Positions 1-8,896 of a DNA stretch of 64,000 nucleotides are shown one piece after another (the first letter of the stretch is position 1; each line of letters begins with the position of its first letter). The position numbers and the translations under genes were made by a program. Source of the stretch: Sulfurospirillum deleyianum DSM 6946 (GTDB lineage Bacteria; Campylobacterota; Campylobacteria; Campylobacterales; Sulfurospirillaceae); contig NC_013512.1 in the NCBI RefSeq assembly GCF_000024885.1, positions 620,001-684,000 on the forward strand, written 5' to 3'. The notes beneath the pieces were generated by a model. The model was given only the letters and a program-made list of their open reading frames with translations, made no database searches and had not been told where the DNA came from.

Positions 1-184
1 AAAAAGCAGGTAAACCAATGTATTTATAAATTTTGTACTCTTGAATTTTGACTACTTCTACAAATTCGCTTTTATGAGCATGTTCCACATGGTAAACAAA
101 AAGCCGTGGGAGATAAAAAAGCATCGCCATCCATGACATAAACGACATCACGTGAAAGCTTAGTATCCAACTGTAATATTCCAT
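1..184 (-). CDS. hemJ: HemJ-type protoporphyrinogen IX oxidase, N-terminal part
   Basis: This is the first 61 residues of a gene cut by the window edge. The translation starts MEYYSWILSFHVMSFMSW and continues into a region ending in PRLFVYHVEH. It resembles the N-terminus of HemJ, the heme-binding membrane enzyme that oxidises protoporphyrinogen IX to protoporphyrin IX and replaces HemG or HemY in Campylobacterota. The His in the first membrane segment (about residue 11) is at the place of the family's conserved heme ligand. The start is set by ATG at 182-184, with a GAGGAAGAG ribosome-binding site just upstream. The C-terminal two thirds are not visible, so the call rests on the N-terminal pattern. 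Confidence 0.82.
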   Translation of the reverse strand, partial: MEYYSWILSFHVMSFMSWMAMLFYLPRLFVYHVEHAHKSEFVEVVKIQEYKIYKYIGLPAF

Positions 185-279
185 TTCTCTTCCTCAAACA
201 TCATTAAAAATATGAGGGCATTATAACAATTATAAGAGCTTTTTGCGAGACTTTATTGGATAGAGTTCTTGCAGAACAT

Positions 280-1311
280 TTATCTCTTCTCCCAAATCCC
301 TTCTATACTATAGCCACAATGCGGACAGGCTCCATTTTGGGTTAATGTATTGCTCACCTTTTCTCCTAGATGTCCTTTACGTTGAATGACTTTTGTGTGA
401 CAGTGTGGACAGTAGGTAGACTCGTGTGCGGAATCTTCCACGTTGCCTACATAGACATATTTTAGTCCCGCTTCTTTGCCGATGGCATAGGCACGTGTAA
501 GCGTCGCATGGGGTGTGGGTGGAAGATGGAGCATTTTATAGGTAGGGTGAAATGCACTGATATGCCACGGCATCGCAGGATCAAGGTTTGCTTGAAAATG
601 TGCGATTTCTCGAAGCATATCATCGCTGTCATTGAGGGTGGGGATAATGAGTGTGGTGGTTTCTATCCAAATGCCCTTTTGGTGAGCATAGGTGAGGGTA
701 TCAAGGACGGGTTTTAAAGAAGCGCCACATACCTCTTTGTAAAAGGATTGTGAAAAAGCCTTGATATCAATATTCATGCCATCTAAAAAAGGTGCGATGG
801 CATCAATGGCCTCATGGGTTTCATATCCGCTGGTCACATAGATATTTTTAAGCCCTGCTTCATGGGCGAGTTTTGCGGTATCGTAGGTGTACTCAAAAAA
901 GACGGCAGGTTCGTTGTACGTGTAAGCAATGCTTTGGCATCCTTGCTTTAGCGCTAAAGCGACAATCATCTCTGGCGTGAGCGTTTCTCCAAAAATGCGG
1001 TGTTCTTTGGTTTTTGGGTATTGAGAAATATCATAATTTTGGCAAAATTGACAGGAAAAATTACATCCAACGGTTCCAAAAGAGAAGACGTGGGAGTTTG
1101 GGAGAAAGTGAAACATAGGTTTTTTTTCAACGGGGTCGATGTGTGCGGCAGCCGCTTTTGCATAAACTAAAAGGCGCAATTTTCCCTCTTCAACCTTGCG
1201 CACGCCACAGATGCCATACTCTCCCTCATGCAGTTTGCAATGATGATGACAGGCATCACACGCTACTCTTCCATCGTTTAGAGAATGGCTTAACCATGCA
1301 TGTGAAGACAT
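280..1311 (-). CDS. amrS: AmmeMemoRadiSam-family radical SAM enzyme
   Basis: This 343-residue protein resembles the radical SAM member of the AmmeMemoRadiSam family (AmrS, related to PflA-type activases). The cluster-binding motif CxxxCxxC is at C83, C87 and C90 (GTVGCNFSCQFCQNY). An N-terminal cysteine cluster (C18, C21, C25, C35) and a C-terminal pair of CPHC motifs suggest two further metal sites, probably zinc. In other genomes the enzyme occurs with Memo-like and AMMECR1-like proteins, but neither is in this window. Its substrate is unknown to me. The start ATG has the ribosome-binding site AAAGGAG, and its 5' A's are the right end of a TTTACATGTAAA palindrome at 1321-1332. Confidence 0.85.
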   Translation of the reverse strand: MSSHAWLSHSLNDGRVACDACHHHCKLHEGEYGICGVRKVEEGKLRLLVYAKAAAAHIDPVEKKPMFHFLPNSHVFSFGTVGCNFSCQFCQNYDISQYPKTKEHRIFGETLTPEMIVALALKQGCQSIAYTYNEPAVFFEYTYDTAKLAHEAGLKNIYVTSGYETHEAIDAIAPFLDGMNIDIKAFSQSFYKEVCGASLKPVLDTLTYAHQKGIWIETTTLIIPTLNDSDDMLREIAHFQANLDPAMPWHISAFHPTYKMLHLPPTPHATLTRAYAIGKEAGLKYVYVGNVEDSAHESTYCPHCHTKVIQRKGHLGEKVSNTLTQNGACPHCGYSIEGIWEKR

Positions 1312-1320
1312 ACCTACTCC

Positions 1321-1332
1321 TTTACATGTAAA
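1321..1332. repeat. TTTACATGTAAA palindrome overlapping the amrS ribosome-binding site
   Basis: This is a perfect 12-bp copy of the dispersed palindrome. Read on the minus strand, its last A's form the start of the AAAGGAG ribosome-binding site of the radical SAM gene, about 9 bp before its ATG. A protein bound here, or base pairing of the palindrome, could affect translation or transcription of that gene; this is inference. Confidence 0.85.
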
Positions 1333-1393
1333 CGCTTAAGAAGAAACGAAGCAGAAATGTTATCTCTACTTCGTCTTAAAAAAGCGTTGCTTT

Positions 1394-1422
1394 AAAGATT
1401 CCTTTCATATTGGGGAATCTTT
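1394..1422. other. 9-bp inverted repeat in the amrS upstream gap
   Basis: AAAGATTCC at 1394-1402 is repeated inverted as GGAATCTTT at 1414-1422, with an 11-base loop. It lies between the end of the host-attachment gene and the start of the radical SAM gene. Neither strand has a good U-run after the stem, so it may be a weak terminator for the upstream gene or an operator. The repeat itself is certain and its role is not. Confidence 0.4.
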
Positions 1423-1474
1423 CGTAGCATACTCATGCGTCTTTGCTTCTTTCAAACTTGGGAGTGCAAGACGT

Positions 1475-1909
1475 CTACTGTTTAAAATGCTCTAAAATCT
1501 CATCAGTAGGTGTTTTGGTTAAATCAAGCAAAACATGGGATGCGAGATTTTTAGTCAATGCCAAATCCAAGTTTTCAAGAATCGTATGATACATAGCTTT
1601 GGGCGCAGCAAAATACCATGCTTCATGAGGATATTCAAGCAGTGCTTTAGAGATGGTTTCGCTAAGCTCTTTAAAGCGTTTTCGCTCCTCTTCCATTTCC
1701 ATGGCATGATTTTCTCCGCCACCTTGAATTCCCCACGCTGTTTTACAATGACCTTGTTGATCGGAGAGCTTTTCGCTTGGTTTTTGATGAATATCTAAAG
1801 AGTCACTACTAAGGAGACATTCAAGGGACTCTCTACCTAAAGGGTCTACGTTGATACGAAAAAGTTTAAAGTGTTGTAAATCAACCACCACAACAAGTTT
1901 AGATGACAT
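1475..1909 (-). CDS. Host attachment / baeRF-like protein
   Basis: This 144-residue soluble protein has the features of the family named 'protein required for attachment to host cells'. These are an N-terminal beta strand (KLVVVVDLQHFKLFRI), a central charged segment rich in H, E and K, the motif WYFAAPKAMYHTILENL, and a C-terminal DLTKTPTDEILEHF. The fold is related to the archaeal and bacterial release factor 1-like (baeRF) proteins. The family name comes from a plant-associated phenotype, and its biochemical role is not established. A clear AAGGAG ribosome-binding site precedes the ATG. It has its own upstream gap of about 210 bp and is probably transcribed alone. Confidence 0.75.
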   Translation of the reverse strand: MSSKLVVVVDLQHFKLFRINVDPLGRESLECLLSSDSLDIHQKPSEKLSDQQGHCKTAWGIQGGGENHAMEMEEERKRFKELSETISKALLEYPHEAWYFAAPKAMYHTILENLDLALTKNLASHVLLDLTKTPTDEILEHFKQ

Positions 1910-2066
1910 GTGAACTCCTTTGAAAAGATAAGAATTTTAAACATTTAAAGGCACAAGAACCTCTGTATTTTTAGAAAATACAATCCGTTTTTGCCATCTA
2001 TATTCATTATACTCCAAAGCCTTTCAAAAGAAGAGAGGATGGTTAAAGATTTTTGCAAAAATCTAG

Positions 2067-2078
2067 TTTACATGTAAA
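2067..2078. repeat. TTTACATGTAAA palindrome, intergenic
   Basis: This perfect 12-bp copy lies between the chemoreceptor terminator and the host-attachment gene, about 160 bp upstream of the latter's start. No other function for this gap is apparent beyond the likely promoter of the downstream minus-strand gene. Confidence 0.85.
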
Positions 2079-2094
2079 GATGTTTCTAAAGAGA

Positions 2095-2119
2095 AACAGA
2101 GGCTTTTAACGCCTCTGTT
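2095..2119 (-). terminator. Hairpin terminator after the chemoreceptor gene
   Basis: A perfect 9-bp stem (AACAGAGGC at 2095-2103 and GCCTCTGTT at 2111-2119, 7-base loop) begins one base after the minus-strand stop codon. On the minus strand it is followed by a T-rich stretch (TTTCTCTTT). Position and shape fit an intrinsic terminator, though the T-run is broken. Confidence 0.7.
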
Positions 2120-2120
2120 G

Positions 2121-4091
2121 TTAGGTTCTAAATTCGAAGAGTTTGAGGTTGAGGTTTTCCGTCATACGGCTTAAGTGCTCTGCCGCTCCTGCGATTTCTT
2201 CTACACTGCGAGCATTTTGGCGGGAGAGTTCATTGACTTTAGATACATCTTGAATCATCATTTCAATATCTTTAGCCGTTTTAAGATAATTTTCAATCGT
2301 CAAATCAGAATCTTGGGTAGCTTTATCCATGATTTTAAACATATCATTGATTTTAGATTCAACCCCACTGGCAGTATGGGCTAGGGATTCGACACGTTTA
2401 GAATTTTGGCTCATCTGTTCTGAGCTATCCACGATAGATTGGACAATGACATTAATGGTGGCATTGATTTGCGCTAAACTGCTTTGGGTGCGTTCTGCGA
2501 GTTTTCGTACTTCATCCGCAACGACGGCAAAACCTCGTCCGTGTTCACCCGCACGTGCAGCTTCAATGGCGGCATTGAGGGCTAAGAGGTTGGTCTGATC
2601 GGCAATTTCGCTGATGACGGTTAGCACACTTTTAACCTGTTCTGCATCACTGGAGAGTTGTTGAATTTTCGAGGCTAATTCAACTTCAAGTGCCGCACTT
2701 TGTTGAATTTCACTGGTTAGGGTTAAAATGGTTGTATTGGCTTCATGCAAATAGCGATTGGCTTCTACTAACCCTTCTTTGCTCTTTTGAGCTTCATTCA
2801 TGCTTGCGTGCATATCTGTTTTAAGTTTATCCCCTTGCTCCGTGGCATTGGTGACAATACTCAGTGAGGTTTCAACGGCTTTTCCCACACCGATTGAGGT
2901 GCTTGATAGCTCATGAGAAATAGAAGAGTTTTCGGTTGAAATAGATTTGGCATCGACAATTAAAATGCGTACTTTTTCAATAAAATGATTGATTTGTTCA
3001 CTCGCTTGTGCGATTTCATCTTTGCCTACAATCATCAATTTTCGAGTAAGATCACCATCTCCACTCGAGAGTTCACGTGCTTTTTCAATGAGGTTTGTGA
3101 GCGGTTGGGTGATAATTTTATGAATGGCAACCCAAATGACAACGAGCATAAGAAGCGTCATGAGCGAAGCAACTAAAACGAGTCGGTTACGAAGGGCATC
3201 GTTTGCTTCTTGAAAATCAGCGTTGTACGCTTTAGCGACTAAAACCCAATTCCATTTATCAAAGGTATGAAAATTGACAATGACCTCTTTGTCCTCTTCC
3301 ATGACATGAAGTAAGCCGTTTTTTTGCTCTAAGATTTTTTTATCGAGTGCGGAGGTGACTTTTTGGCTATCAAGGGTTGGGTGAACATCGTAACTTTGGC
3401 TTTTGGTATTTAAGGCGTAAAAATAGCCATGCTCACCAATTTTCATCTCGTGCATCTCTTTTTCAAGTGTTTTTAAACCCTGCGTAAACTCATACCCGAT
3501 AAATAAAATACCAATGACAGTGCCTTTTTCCACAATGGGTTCATAAACGGTGACATAATCTTTACCAAACAAACGCGCATTGCCCACGTACTGTTTTTGG
3601 CTCATAATAGGCGCATACGCAGGACTTGCTTTGCCCAAGAATGTTCCTAGTGCTCGTTCATTTTTTTCATTGCGTAAGGAGGTGGTAACACGAATAAAAT
3701 CATCCCCTTTTTTAACAAACACAGTGGCAATGGCGCCGGTGAGTTTGGTATAAGCATCGAGTGCTTCAAAGTTGTTGTTTAATGCCACACTCTCCGAGAA
3801 AAGAATGGGTGTCTCAATCTCTTTGACTAGAGTGGTTTGGGTGGTGTCGAGGTGAAAATGTTTAAAATGAGATTTAAAAACAGCGAAAAGTTTTAGACTG
3901 GATTCTTCAAGCGAACCATTGTAAATCTGTGTTGTTTTTTGCAGTGCTAATAGACGGGCATTGACCTTGCCCTCAGTCTCTTTGGTAATGTAATGGCTCA
4001 AGTAGCTACTAATATAGACGATGAAAAGCGCCATGGATAGAAAGATAATACATAACTGTATGGCAGATAATTTTTTTGCCAAAGAATTCAT
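2121..4091 (-). CDS. Methyl-accepting chemotaxis protein with Cache-type sensor
   Basis: This 656-residue inner-membrane chemoreceptor has a first membrane segment at about residues 9-30 and a long periplasmic region to about residue 300. That region contains a Cache-type ligand-binding domain ([21 protein letters not shown] and [13 protein letters not shown] are typical of Cache_3-Cache_2 modules). A second membrane segment at about 305-325 is followed by a HAMP domain and a long cytoplasmic coiled coil. The signalling tip [19 protein letters not shown] binds CheW and CheA. There is no C-terminal CheR-tethering pentapeptide. The ligand cannot be told from the sequence. The gene has its own AAGGAG ribosome-binding site and terminator, so it is probably monocistronic. 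Confidence 0.93.
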   Translation of the reverse strand: MNSLAKKLSAIQLCIIFLSMALFIVYISSYLSHYITKETEGKVNARLLALQKTTQIYNGSLEESSLKLFAVFKSHFKHFHLDTTQTTLVKEIETPILFSESVALNNNFEALDAYTKLTGAIATVFVKKGDDFIRVTTSLRNEKNERALGTFLGKASPAYAPIMSQKQYVGNARLFGKDYVTVYEPIVEKGTVIGILFIGYEFTQGLKTLEKEMHEMKIGEHGYFYALNTKSQSYDVHPTLDSQKVTSALDKKILEQKNGLLHVMEEDKEVIVNFHTFDKWNWVLVAKAYNADFQEANDALRNRLVLVASLMTLLMLVVIWVAIHKIITQPLTNLIEKARELSSGDGDLTRKLMIVGKDEIAQASEQINHFIEKVRILIVDAKSISTENSSISHELSSTSIGVGKAVETSLSIVTNATEQGDKLKTDMHASMNEAQKSKEGLVEANRYLHEANTTILTLTSEIQQSAALEVELASKIQQLSSDAEQVKSVLTVISEIADQTNLLALNAAIEAARAGEHGRGFAVVADEVRKLAERTQSSLAQINATINVIVQSIVDSSEQMSQNSKRVESLAHTASGVESKINDMFKIMDKATQDSDLTIENYLKTAKDIEMMIQDVSKVNELSRQNARSVEEIAGAAEHLSRMTENLNLKLFEFRT

Positions 4092-4101
4092 TTTTTCTCC
4101 T

Positions 4102-4128
4102 TAAGATAACCTAATGTTGGCTATCTTA
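4102..4128 (-). promoter_or_regulatory. Inverted repeat in the chemoreceptor leader
   Basis: TAAGATA at 4102-4108 is matched by TATCTTA at 4122-4128, and the inner CC and GG extend the pairing. It sits directly upstream of the AAGGAG ribosome-binding site of the minus-strand chemoreceptor gene. It could be an operator or a leader hairpin; I cannot tell which. Confidence 0.35.
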
Positions 4129-4163
4129 TCTCAAATAGTCTTAGAATTTTATGGGATTCATCG

Positions 4164-4175
4164 TTTACATGTAAA
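4164..4175. repeat. TTTACATGTAAA palindrome between chemoreceptor and dnaE
   Basis: This perfect 12-bp copy lies in the 157-bp divergent gap, about 40 bp upstream of the probable dnaE -10 box and about 70 bp from the chemoreceptor start. It is well placed to touch either promoter. Confidence 0.85.
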
Positions 4176-4216
4176 AATATTTTTACCTTCTCAAAGGCGC
4201 TTAAGTGCTCTTTTGT

Positions 4217-4222
4217 TACAAT
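4217..4222 (+). promoter_or_regulatory. -10 box of the dnaE promoter
   Basis: TACAAT preceded by a T-rich stretch lies 27 bases before the dnaE ATG. Campylobacterota sigma-70 promoters commonly have a good -10 box and no clear -35 box, as here. Confidence 0.5.
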
Positions 4223-4248
4223 AGATTAAAAACTTACAATGAGATTTT

Positions 4249-7200
4249 ATGAGCGAATTACACTATACCCATTTACATTTACATACCGAATACTCCTTGC
4301 TTGATGGTGCCAATAAAATAGGCAAACTAGCGAAAAAACTGAAAGCCCAAGGGGTTGGCTCTGTTGCGATTACCGACCATGGCAATATGTTTGGCGCTCT
4401 TGATTTTTACAAAACCATGCGAAAAGAGGGGATAAAACCTATTATTGGCATTGAGGCGTACATTCATAACCAAGACGATATTGGCGATAAAACGACCAAA
4501 CAACGCTTTCACCTCTGCTTATTTGCTAAAAATGAGATTGGCTATAAAAATTTAATGTACCTCTCTTCGATGAGCTACATTAAAGGATTTTATTACTATC
4601 CACGTATTAACAAACAGCTCTTAAAAGAGCATTCAGAAGGTTTGATTTGCTCGAGTGCGTGTTTGCAAGGTGAAGTGAATTGGCATCTCAATCTCAATAA
4701 CAAACGTAATGTTCAATTTGGTGCCAAAGGGTATGAAAGGGCTAAAGAGGTTGCTTTGGAGTACAAGGCGATTTTTGGGGATGATTTTTATTTGGAAATT
4801 ATGCGCCATGGCATTAATGATCAGATGTTTATTGATGATAATATTTTGCGCATTGCCAAAGAGACAGGCATTAAAGTGATTGCGACCAATGACACGCACT
4901 ACTTAGAGCCTGATGATGCAGAAGCGCACGAGGCGTTTATGTGTATTGCGATGAACAAAGAGTTTGATGACCCAAATCGTCTTCGTCACTCTGTCCATGA
5001 GTTTTTTGTCAAATCCCCCGAGCAGATAGCCGATCTTTTTGTGGATATTCCTGAAGTGCTTGAAAATACACAAGAGATTGTGGATAAATGTAATTTGGAG
5101 ATTAAACTAGGTGATCCAACCCCTCCAAAATTTAAATTTACCAAAGAGTATGCCGCTCGTGAGGGACTCTCTTTTGAGAGTGATGATGACTTTTTTGCGC
5201 ACAAATGCCGTGAGGGTTTAAAAGAGCGTTTAAAATACGTCGATGCAAGTAAGCATGAAGAGTACAAGGCAAGGCTTGAGCGGGAGATTAGCGTTATTTG
5301 CACTATGAAATTCCCTGGTTATATGCTTATTGTTTGGGATTTTATTCGTGAAGCCAAAAGCAGAGGTGTTCCCGTAGGTCCTGGTAGGGGTTCTGCGGCG
5401 GGGAGTTTGGTCGCATATTCGCTTTTTATTACCGATCTTGATCCGATGCCTTATAACTTGCTTTTTGAAAGGTTTTTAAATCCTGAACGTATTAGTATGC
5501 CCGATATTGACGTGGATTTTTGTCAGAGCAGGCGGGGTGAGATTATTGATTATGTCGTAGAAAAGTATGGGCGTTATAACGTGGCACAAGTGATTACCTT
5601 TGGTAAGCTTTTAGCCAAAGGAGTTATTCGTGATGTCGCCCGTGTTTTAGCGATTCCTTACGCTGAAGCCGATGCCATGGCAAAGCTCATTCCTGATGAG
5701 CTGGGCATTACCTTAAATGGAATAGGAGTTGAGGGCGAAGAGGGGTTTAAAGCAGGAGCCTATCAAAAAGAGCCCAAGCTTAGAGAACTCATTGAGCGTG
5801 ACCCTAGGATGCAGCGAGTCTGGAAATTTGCCTTAGCTCTTGAAGGACTGAACCGAAACTCAGGTATGCATGCCGCAGGTGTGGTAATTAGCGATGAAGA
5901 GTTGTGGCATAAAACACCACTCTATCAACCCTCAGGTGAAGATCATTTGGTCACCCAGTATTCGCTCAACTTTTTGGAAGATGTGGATTTGATTAAGTTC
6001 GACTTTTTGGGACTTAAAACACTGACGGTGATTGATAATGCGCTCAAACTCATTAAAGCACGCTATAACAAAACCATTGATTTTAACGCACTGGATTTGA
6101 ATGATCCTAAAGTGTATGAACTGATTCAAAGTGGTGATACCATCGGGCTTTTCCAGATAGAATCCAGCGGTATGCAATCGTTAAATGAGCGTTTAAAGCC
6201 CAACACCTTTGAAGATTTAATTGCGGTCTTAGCACTGTATCGTCCAGGGCCTATGGAATCAGGTATGTTGGATGATTTTATTGACAGAAAGCACGGGCGT
6301 AAAGAGGTTACTTACTTTTTTGATGAGTTTACCAAACCTTTACAGCCTATTTTAGAACCAACCTATGGGGTGATTGTCTATCAAGAACAGGTTATGCAAA
6401 TTGTTCAAAGCATTGGTGGATTTAGTTTGGGTGAATCAGACTTGATTCGTCGTGCGATGGGTAAGAAAAAGATTGATTATATGAAACAAAAAGCCGAAGA
6501 GTTTGCCGATGGTGCGGTGAAGCAAGGCTTAGATAGAGCCCATGCGATTGAGCTTTTTGGCTTGATTGAAAAGTTTGCAGGGTATGGTTTTAATAAATCG
6601 CACTCTGCCGCTTACGCACTGATTACCTTTCAAACGGCGTACTTGAAATGCTACTATCCTCAAGAGTTTATGGCAGCGCTTTTGACCTCAGAGCAAGACA
6701 ATACCGATAAAATCGTTAAATACATTGATGAGGTGAAGCGTTTAGGCATTAAACTTCTTCCTCCTTCAATCCAACATTCACTCATTGAATTTAGCGCTAT
6801 TACGGATAGTGATGGGTGTGAAGCGATTTTGTTTGGGATGGGGGCGATTAAAGGGGTTGGCAATGCGGCGATTAGTAAAATTTTAGAAGCCAGAGCCGAT
6901 GCTCCTTTCTCTGATATGAGCGATTTTATCTCTCGTATTGATGGCTCAAAAGTCAATAAAAAAGTTTTAGAATCGCTGATTAAATCAGGAAGTTTTGATG
7001 GTTTTGGATACAGCAGACGAGCTTTGTTAGAGAGCATTGATACCATTATTGAAGCCAGTGGAGAGTGTTCTAGGGCTAAAAAGATGGCAGAGTATTCGCT
7101 TTTTGGTGACAGCGAAGAGATGACCAGTGTGGCGGTCAAAATTGAGCCGATTAGTGAATTTGATAGCAAACGTATGTTGGAACTTGAAAAAGAGACCATT

Positions 7201-7797
7201 GGGTTTTATATTTCAGGACATCCTTTGGATGCATTTAGGGCTCAGATTGATGAGATGAATTATATGCTCTCCAGCGAGAAAGACCAAATTGAGGATGGTT
7301 CAAAAGCGCTTTTTATTGGAAAAGTGGAGAGCATTACAGAGAAGATGAGTAAAAAAGGGAACAAGTTTGGTGTGGTTTCTCTGATGGATTTTCATGGTTC
7401 TATGGAGCTGACTGTCTTTGAAAAACAGCTTGAAGCGCTCTCCAAAATGGATTTAGAGCGACCCCTTTGTTTTAAAGTGGATGTTACCAATGATGGACAG
7501 AGCCTTAAGATGCGTGTGATGAAAATCATGGAGATAGAAGAGGCTAAAAAAGAGAAAATTGAAACCAAAGTCATCGAAGCGCCTTTGGAGCCAAAGGTTT
7601 TAAAATTACGATTGAGTGAAGATGTGACGACCTTAGAAATGGTTTATCAATTAGCAAGGCAACATGCTGGAAGAAGGGCGCTAAAACTTTTGATTACCTC
7701 AAAATTACAAGATGTTTTGATTGAAACATCGTTGAGTGTGGATGATAGTCTGGATGAGAAATTAGCCGCATTAGAGTGGGTAGAAGTGGTTGAGTAA
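4249..7797 (+). CDS. dnaE: DNA polymerase III subunit alpha
   Basis: This 1182-residue protein is the catalytic subunit of the replicative DNA polymerase. An N-terminal PHP domain starts with HLHTEYSLLDGA and has SVAITDHGNMFG. The C-family polymerase core includes GPGRGSAAGSLVAYSL and the catalytic acidic motif PDIDVDFCQSRRGEIIDYV. A helix-hairpin-helix region follows (FGMGAIKGVGNAAI), then an OB-fold nucleic-acid-binding domain at about residues 1000-1080 and a divergent C-terminal domain. Length is normal for the family. It is a single gene with its own promoter, and its 3' end is 6 bp from the convergent flgS. It contains no copy of the TTTACATGTAAA palindrome despite its length. Confidence 0.97.
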   Translation: MSELHYTHLHLHTEYSLLDGANKIGKLAKKLKAQGVGSVAITDHGNMFGALDFYKTMRKEGIKPIIGIEAYIHNQDDIGDKTTKQRFHLCLFAKNEIGYKNLMYLSSMSYIKGFYYYPRINKQLLKEHSEGLICSSACLQGEVNWHLNLNNKRNVQFGAKGYERAKEVALEYKAIFGDDFYLEIMRHGINDQMFIDDNILRIAKETGIKVIATNDTHYLEPDDAEAHEAFMCIAMNKEFDDPNRLRHSVHEFFVKSPEQIADLFVDIPEVLENTQEIVDKCNLEIKLGDPTPPKFKFTKEYAAREGLSFESDDDFFAHKCREGLKERLKYVDASKHEEYKARLEREISVICTMKFPGYMLIVWDFIREAKSRGVPVGPGRGSAAGSLVAYSLFITDLDPMPYNLLFERFLNPERISMPDIDVDFCQSRRGEIIDYVVEKYGRYNVAQVITFGKLLAKGVIRDVARVLAIPYAEADAMAKLIPDELGITLNGIGVEGEEGFKAGAYQKEPKLRELIERDPRMQRVWKFALALEGLNRNSGMHAAGVVISDEELWHKTPLYQPSGEDHLVTQYSLNFLEDVDLIKFDFLGLKTLTVIDNALKLIKARYNKTIDFNALDLNDPKVYELIQSGDTIGLFQIESSGMQSLNERLKPNTFEDLIAVLALYRPGPMESGMLDDFIDRKHGRKEVTYFFDEFTKPLQPILEPTYGVIVYQEQVMQIVQSIGGFSLGESDLIRRAMGKKKIDYMKQKAEEFADGAVKQGLDRAHAIELFGLIEKFAGYGFNKSHSAAYALITFQTAYLKCYYPQEFMAALLTSEQDNTDKIVKYIDEVKRLGIKLLPPSIQHSLIEFSAITDSDGCEAILFGMGAIKGVGNAAISKILEARADAPFSDMSDFISRIDGSKVNKKVLESLIKSGSFDGFGYSRRALLESIDTIIEASGECSRAKKMAEYSLFGDSEEMTSVAVKIEPISEFDSKRMLELEKETIGFYISGHPLDAFRAQIDEMNYMLSSEKDQIEDGSKALFIGKVESITEKMSKKGNKFGVVSLMDFHGSMELTVFEKQLEALSKMDLERPLCFKVDVTNDGQSLKMRVMKIMEIEEAKKEKIETKVIEAPLEPKVLKLRLSEDVTTLEMVYQLARQHAGRRALKLLITSKLQDVLIETSLSVDDSLDEKLAALEWVEVVE

Positions 7798-7803
7798 CCG
7801 CTT

Positions 7804-8826
7804 CTATAGGCGTGGAATTTGGATTTGAAAACCTTTGGGGTTTTCAAGTAAATCAATGCGTCCGCCATGGGCTTGAATAATCTGTAAAGAGAGTGCAAGT
7901 CCTAAGCCATTGCCTTTTGTTTTGGTCGTTTTAAAAGGTTGAAAGAGGATATTTTTATTTTCAATCGCTTTTCCATCATCTTTTACATGTAAGATAATAA
8001 ATAGGGGATCTTCCACAAAAGCGATGGAAACATTGCCTTCTTCTCTCTCACTCTCTTCAATCGCATCAATGGCATTAAAAATAAAATTTTGCAATACCAG
8101 ATTTAAAAGTTCAAAATCTCCTTTCATCTCTTGATGGGGTATCGTAAAGTGAAAGTGAATCTCTTTCGTGTAAGAGTAGTGTGAAATAGCGTGTTCACAC
8201 TCCTTGATAAAACGATCCATGTAAAATAAGGAGGGGTTGATTTGGACATTTTTGGTAAAAAGAAGCGTTGCTTTAATAATACGCTCCACCCTCCAAATTG
8301 ATTTTTTGATCTCCGTTACAATAGGTTTAATGGAAGGGTCAACTTTTTTTAAAAGGGTCGAAGCCAGTAAAGAGACAGAACCGATGGGATTGCGAATCTC
8401 ATGGGAGAGATGGGCAGCTACTTGTCCCATAGAAACGAGGCGTTCATGGCGTTTTCCTTCGGTAATATCTGTGGCGGTAATAATGCGTTTATCTCCTTGC
8501 TTGACACTTTTAAGTAGGTAAAAACAGCCTTCAAACTCTATCTCTTTGGTCATCTCTTGCAAAGGGAATTGGCTTAAAAGCATAGGCAGTTTTTTGGCTT
8601 CACTGTTTTGAAGAAAGATATCCCCTTTCTCATCGAGCACCCATAACGCATTGGGTTGCACCTCAATAATTTGGCGAATGAAATCTTGCAGTGCGGTGTA
8701 GGATTCGTTGAGCTTTTTGTACTCATCTTCAATGACGTAGGTTTGGTTGATAAGGTCTTCAAGCCCTTGTTTAAACAGTTCTTTTTCTTTGGCGCTCAGG
8801 CTATTGAGTAAGGTTTCATCAATCAT
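7804..8826 (-). CDS. flgS: Flagellar sensor histidine kinase FlgS
   Basis: This 340-residue soluble kinase lacks membrane segments. The N-terminal region (LSAKEKELFKQGLEDLINQTYVIE) and a PAS-like part (LWVLDEKGDIFLQN) resemble Campylobacter and Helicobacter FlgS. In those genera FlgS senses assembly of the flagellar export apparatus and phosphorylates FlgR to switch on sigma-54 flagellar genes. The phosphoacceptor is the His of HLSHEIRNP. The ATPase N box is NAIDAIEE and the G box is GNGLGLAL. FlgR is not in this window. The call as FlgS, rather than a general kinase, rests on the N-terminal match and the lack of membrane segments. Confidence 0.85.
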   Translation of the reverse strand: MIDETLLNSLSAKEKELFKQGLEDLINQTYVIEDEYKKLNESYTALQDFIRQIIEVQPNALWVLDEKGDIFLQNSEAKKLPMLLSQFPLQEMTKEIEFEGCFYLLKSVKQGDKRIITATDITEGKRHERLVSMGQVAAHLSHEIRNPIGSVSLLASTLLKKVDPSIKPIVTEIKKSIWRVERIIKATLLFTKNVQINPSLFYMDRFIKECEHAISHYSYTKEIHFHFTIPHQEMKGDFELLNLVLQNFIFNAIDAIEESEREEGNVSIAFVEDPLFIILHVKDDGKAIENKNILFQPFKTTKTKGNGLGLALSLQIIQAHGGRIDLLENPKGFQIQIPRL

Positions 8827-8864
8827 TTTTGATTCCCATCATCTTTTTGGAGGTTTATAAAGAG

Positions 8865-8870
8865 TATAAT
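8865..8870 (+). promoter_or_regulatory. -10 box upstream of the class V aminotransferase
   Basis: A consensus TATAAT lies in the 70-bp divergent gap between flgS and the aminotransferase gene. A start of transcription around 8877 would leave a leader of about 20 bases before GTG 8897 but only about 8 before TTG 8885, which favours the GTG. Confidence 0.6.
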
Positions 8871-8896
8871 AGCCAAAAAAAGTTTTGGATAACGCC

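Noticed and set aside
1394-1422. Inverted repeat as a proven terminator
   Set aside because: The repeat is real, but there is no clear T-run on either strand, so I list it only as an inverted repeat.
6660-7199. 179-codon open frame antisense to dnaE
   Set aside because: It lies wholly inside dnaE on the other strand, has Ser- and Leu-rich shadow composition, no ribosome-binding site and no recognisable domain.
8885-8896. TTG 8885 as the aminotransferase start
   Set aside because: It leaves almost no leader after the TATAAT box, has no ribosome-binding site, and adds residues that homologues lack.
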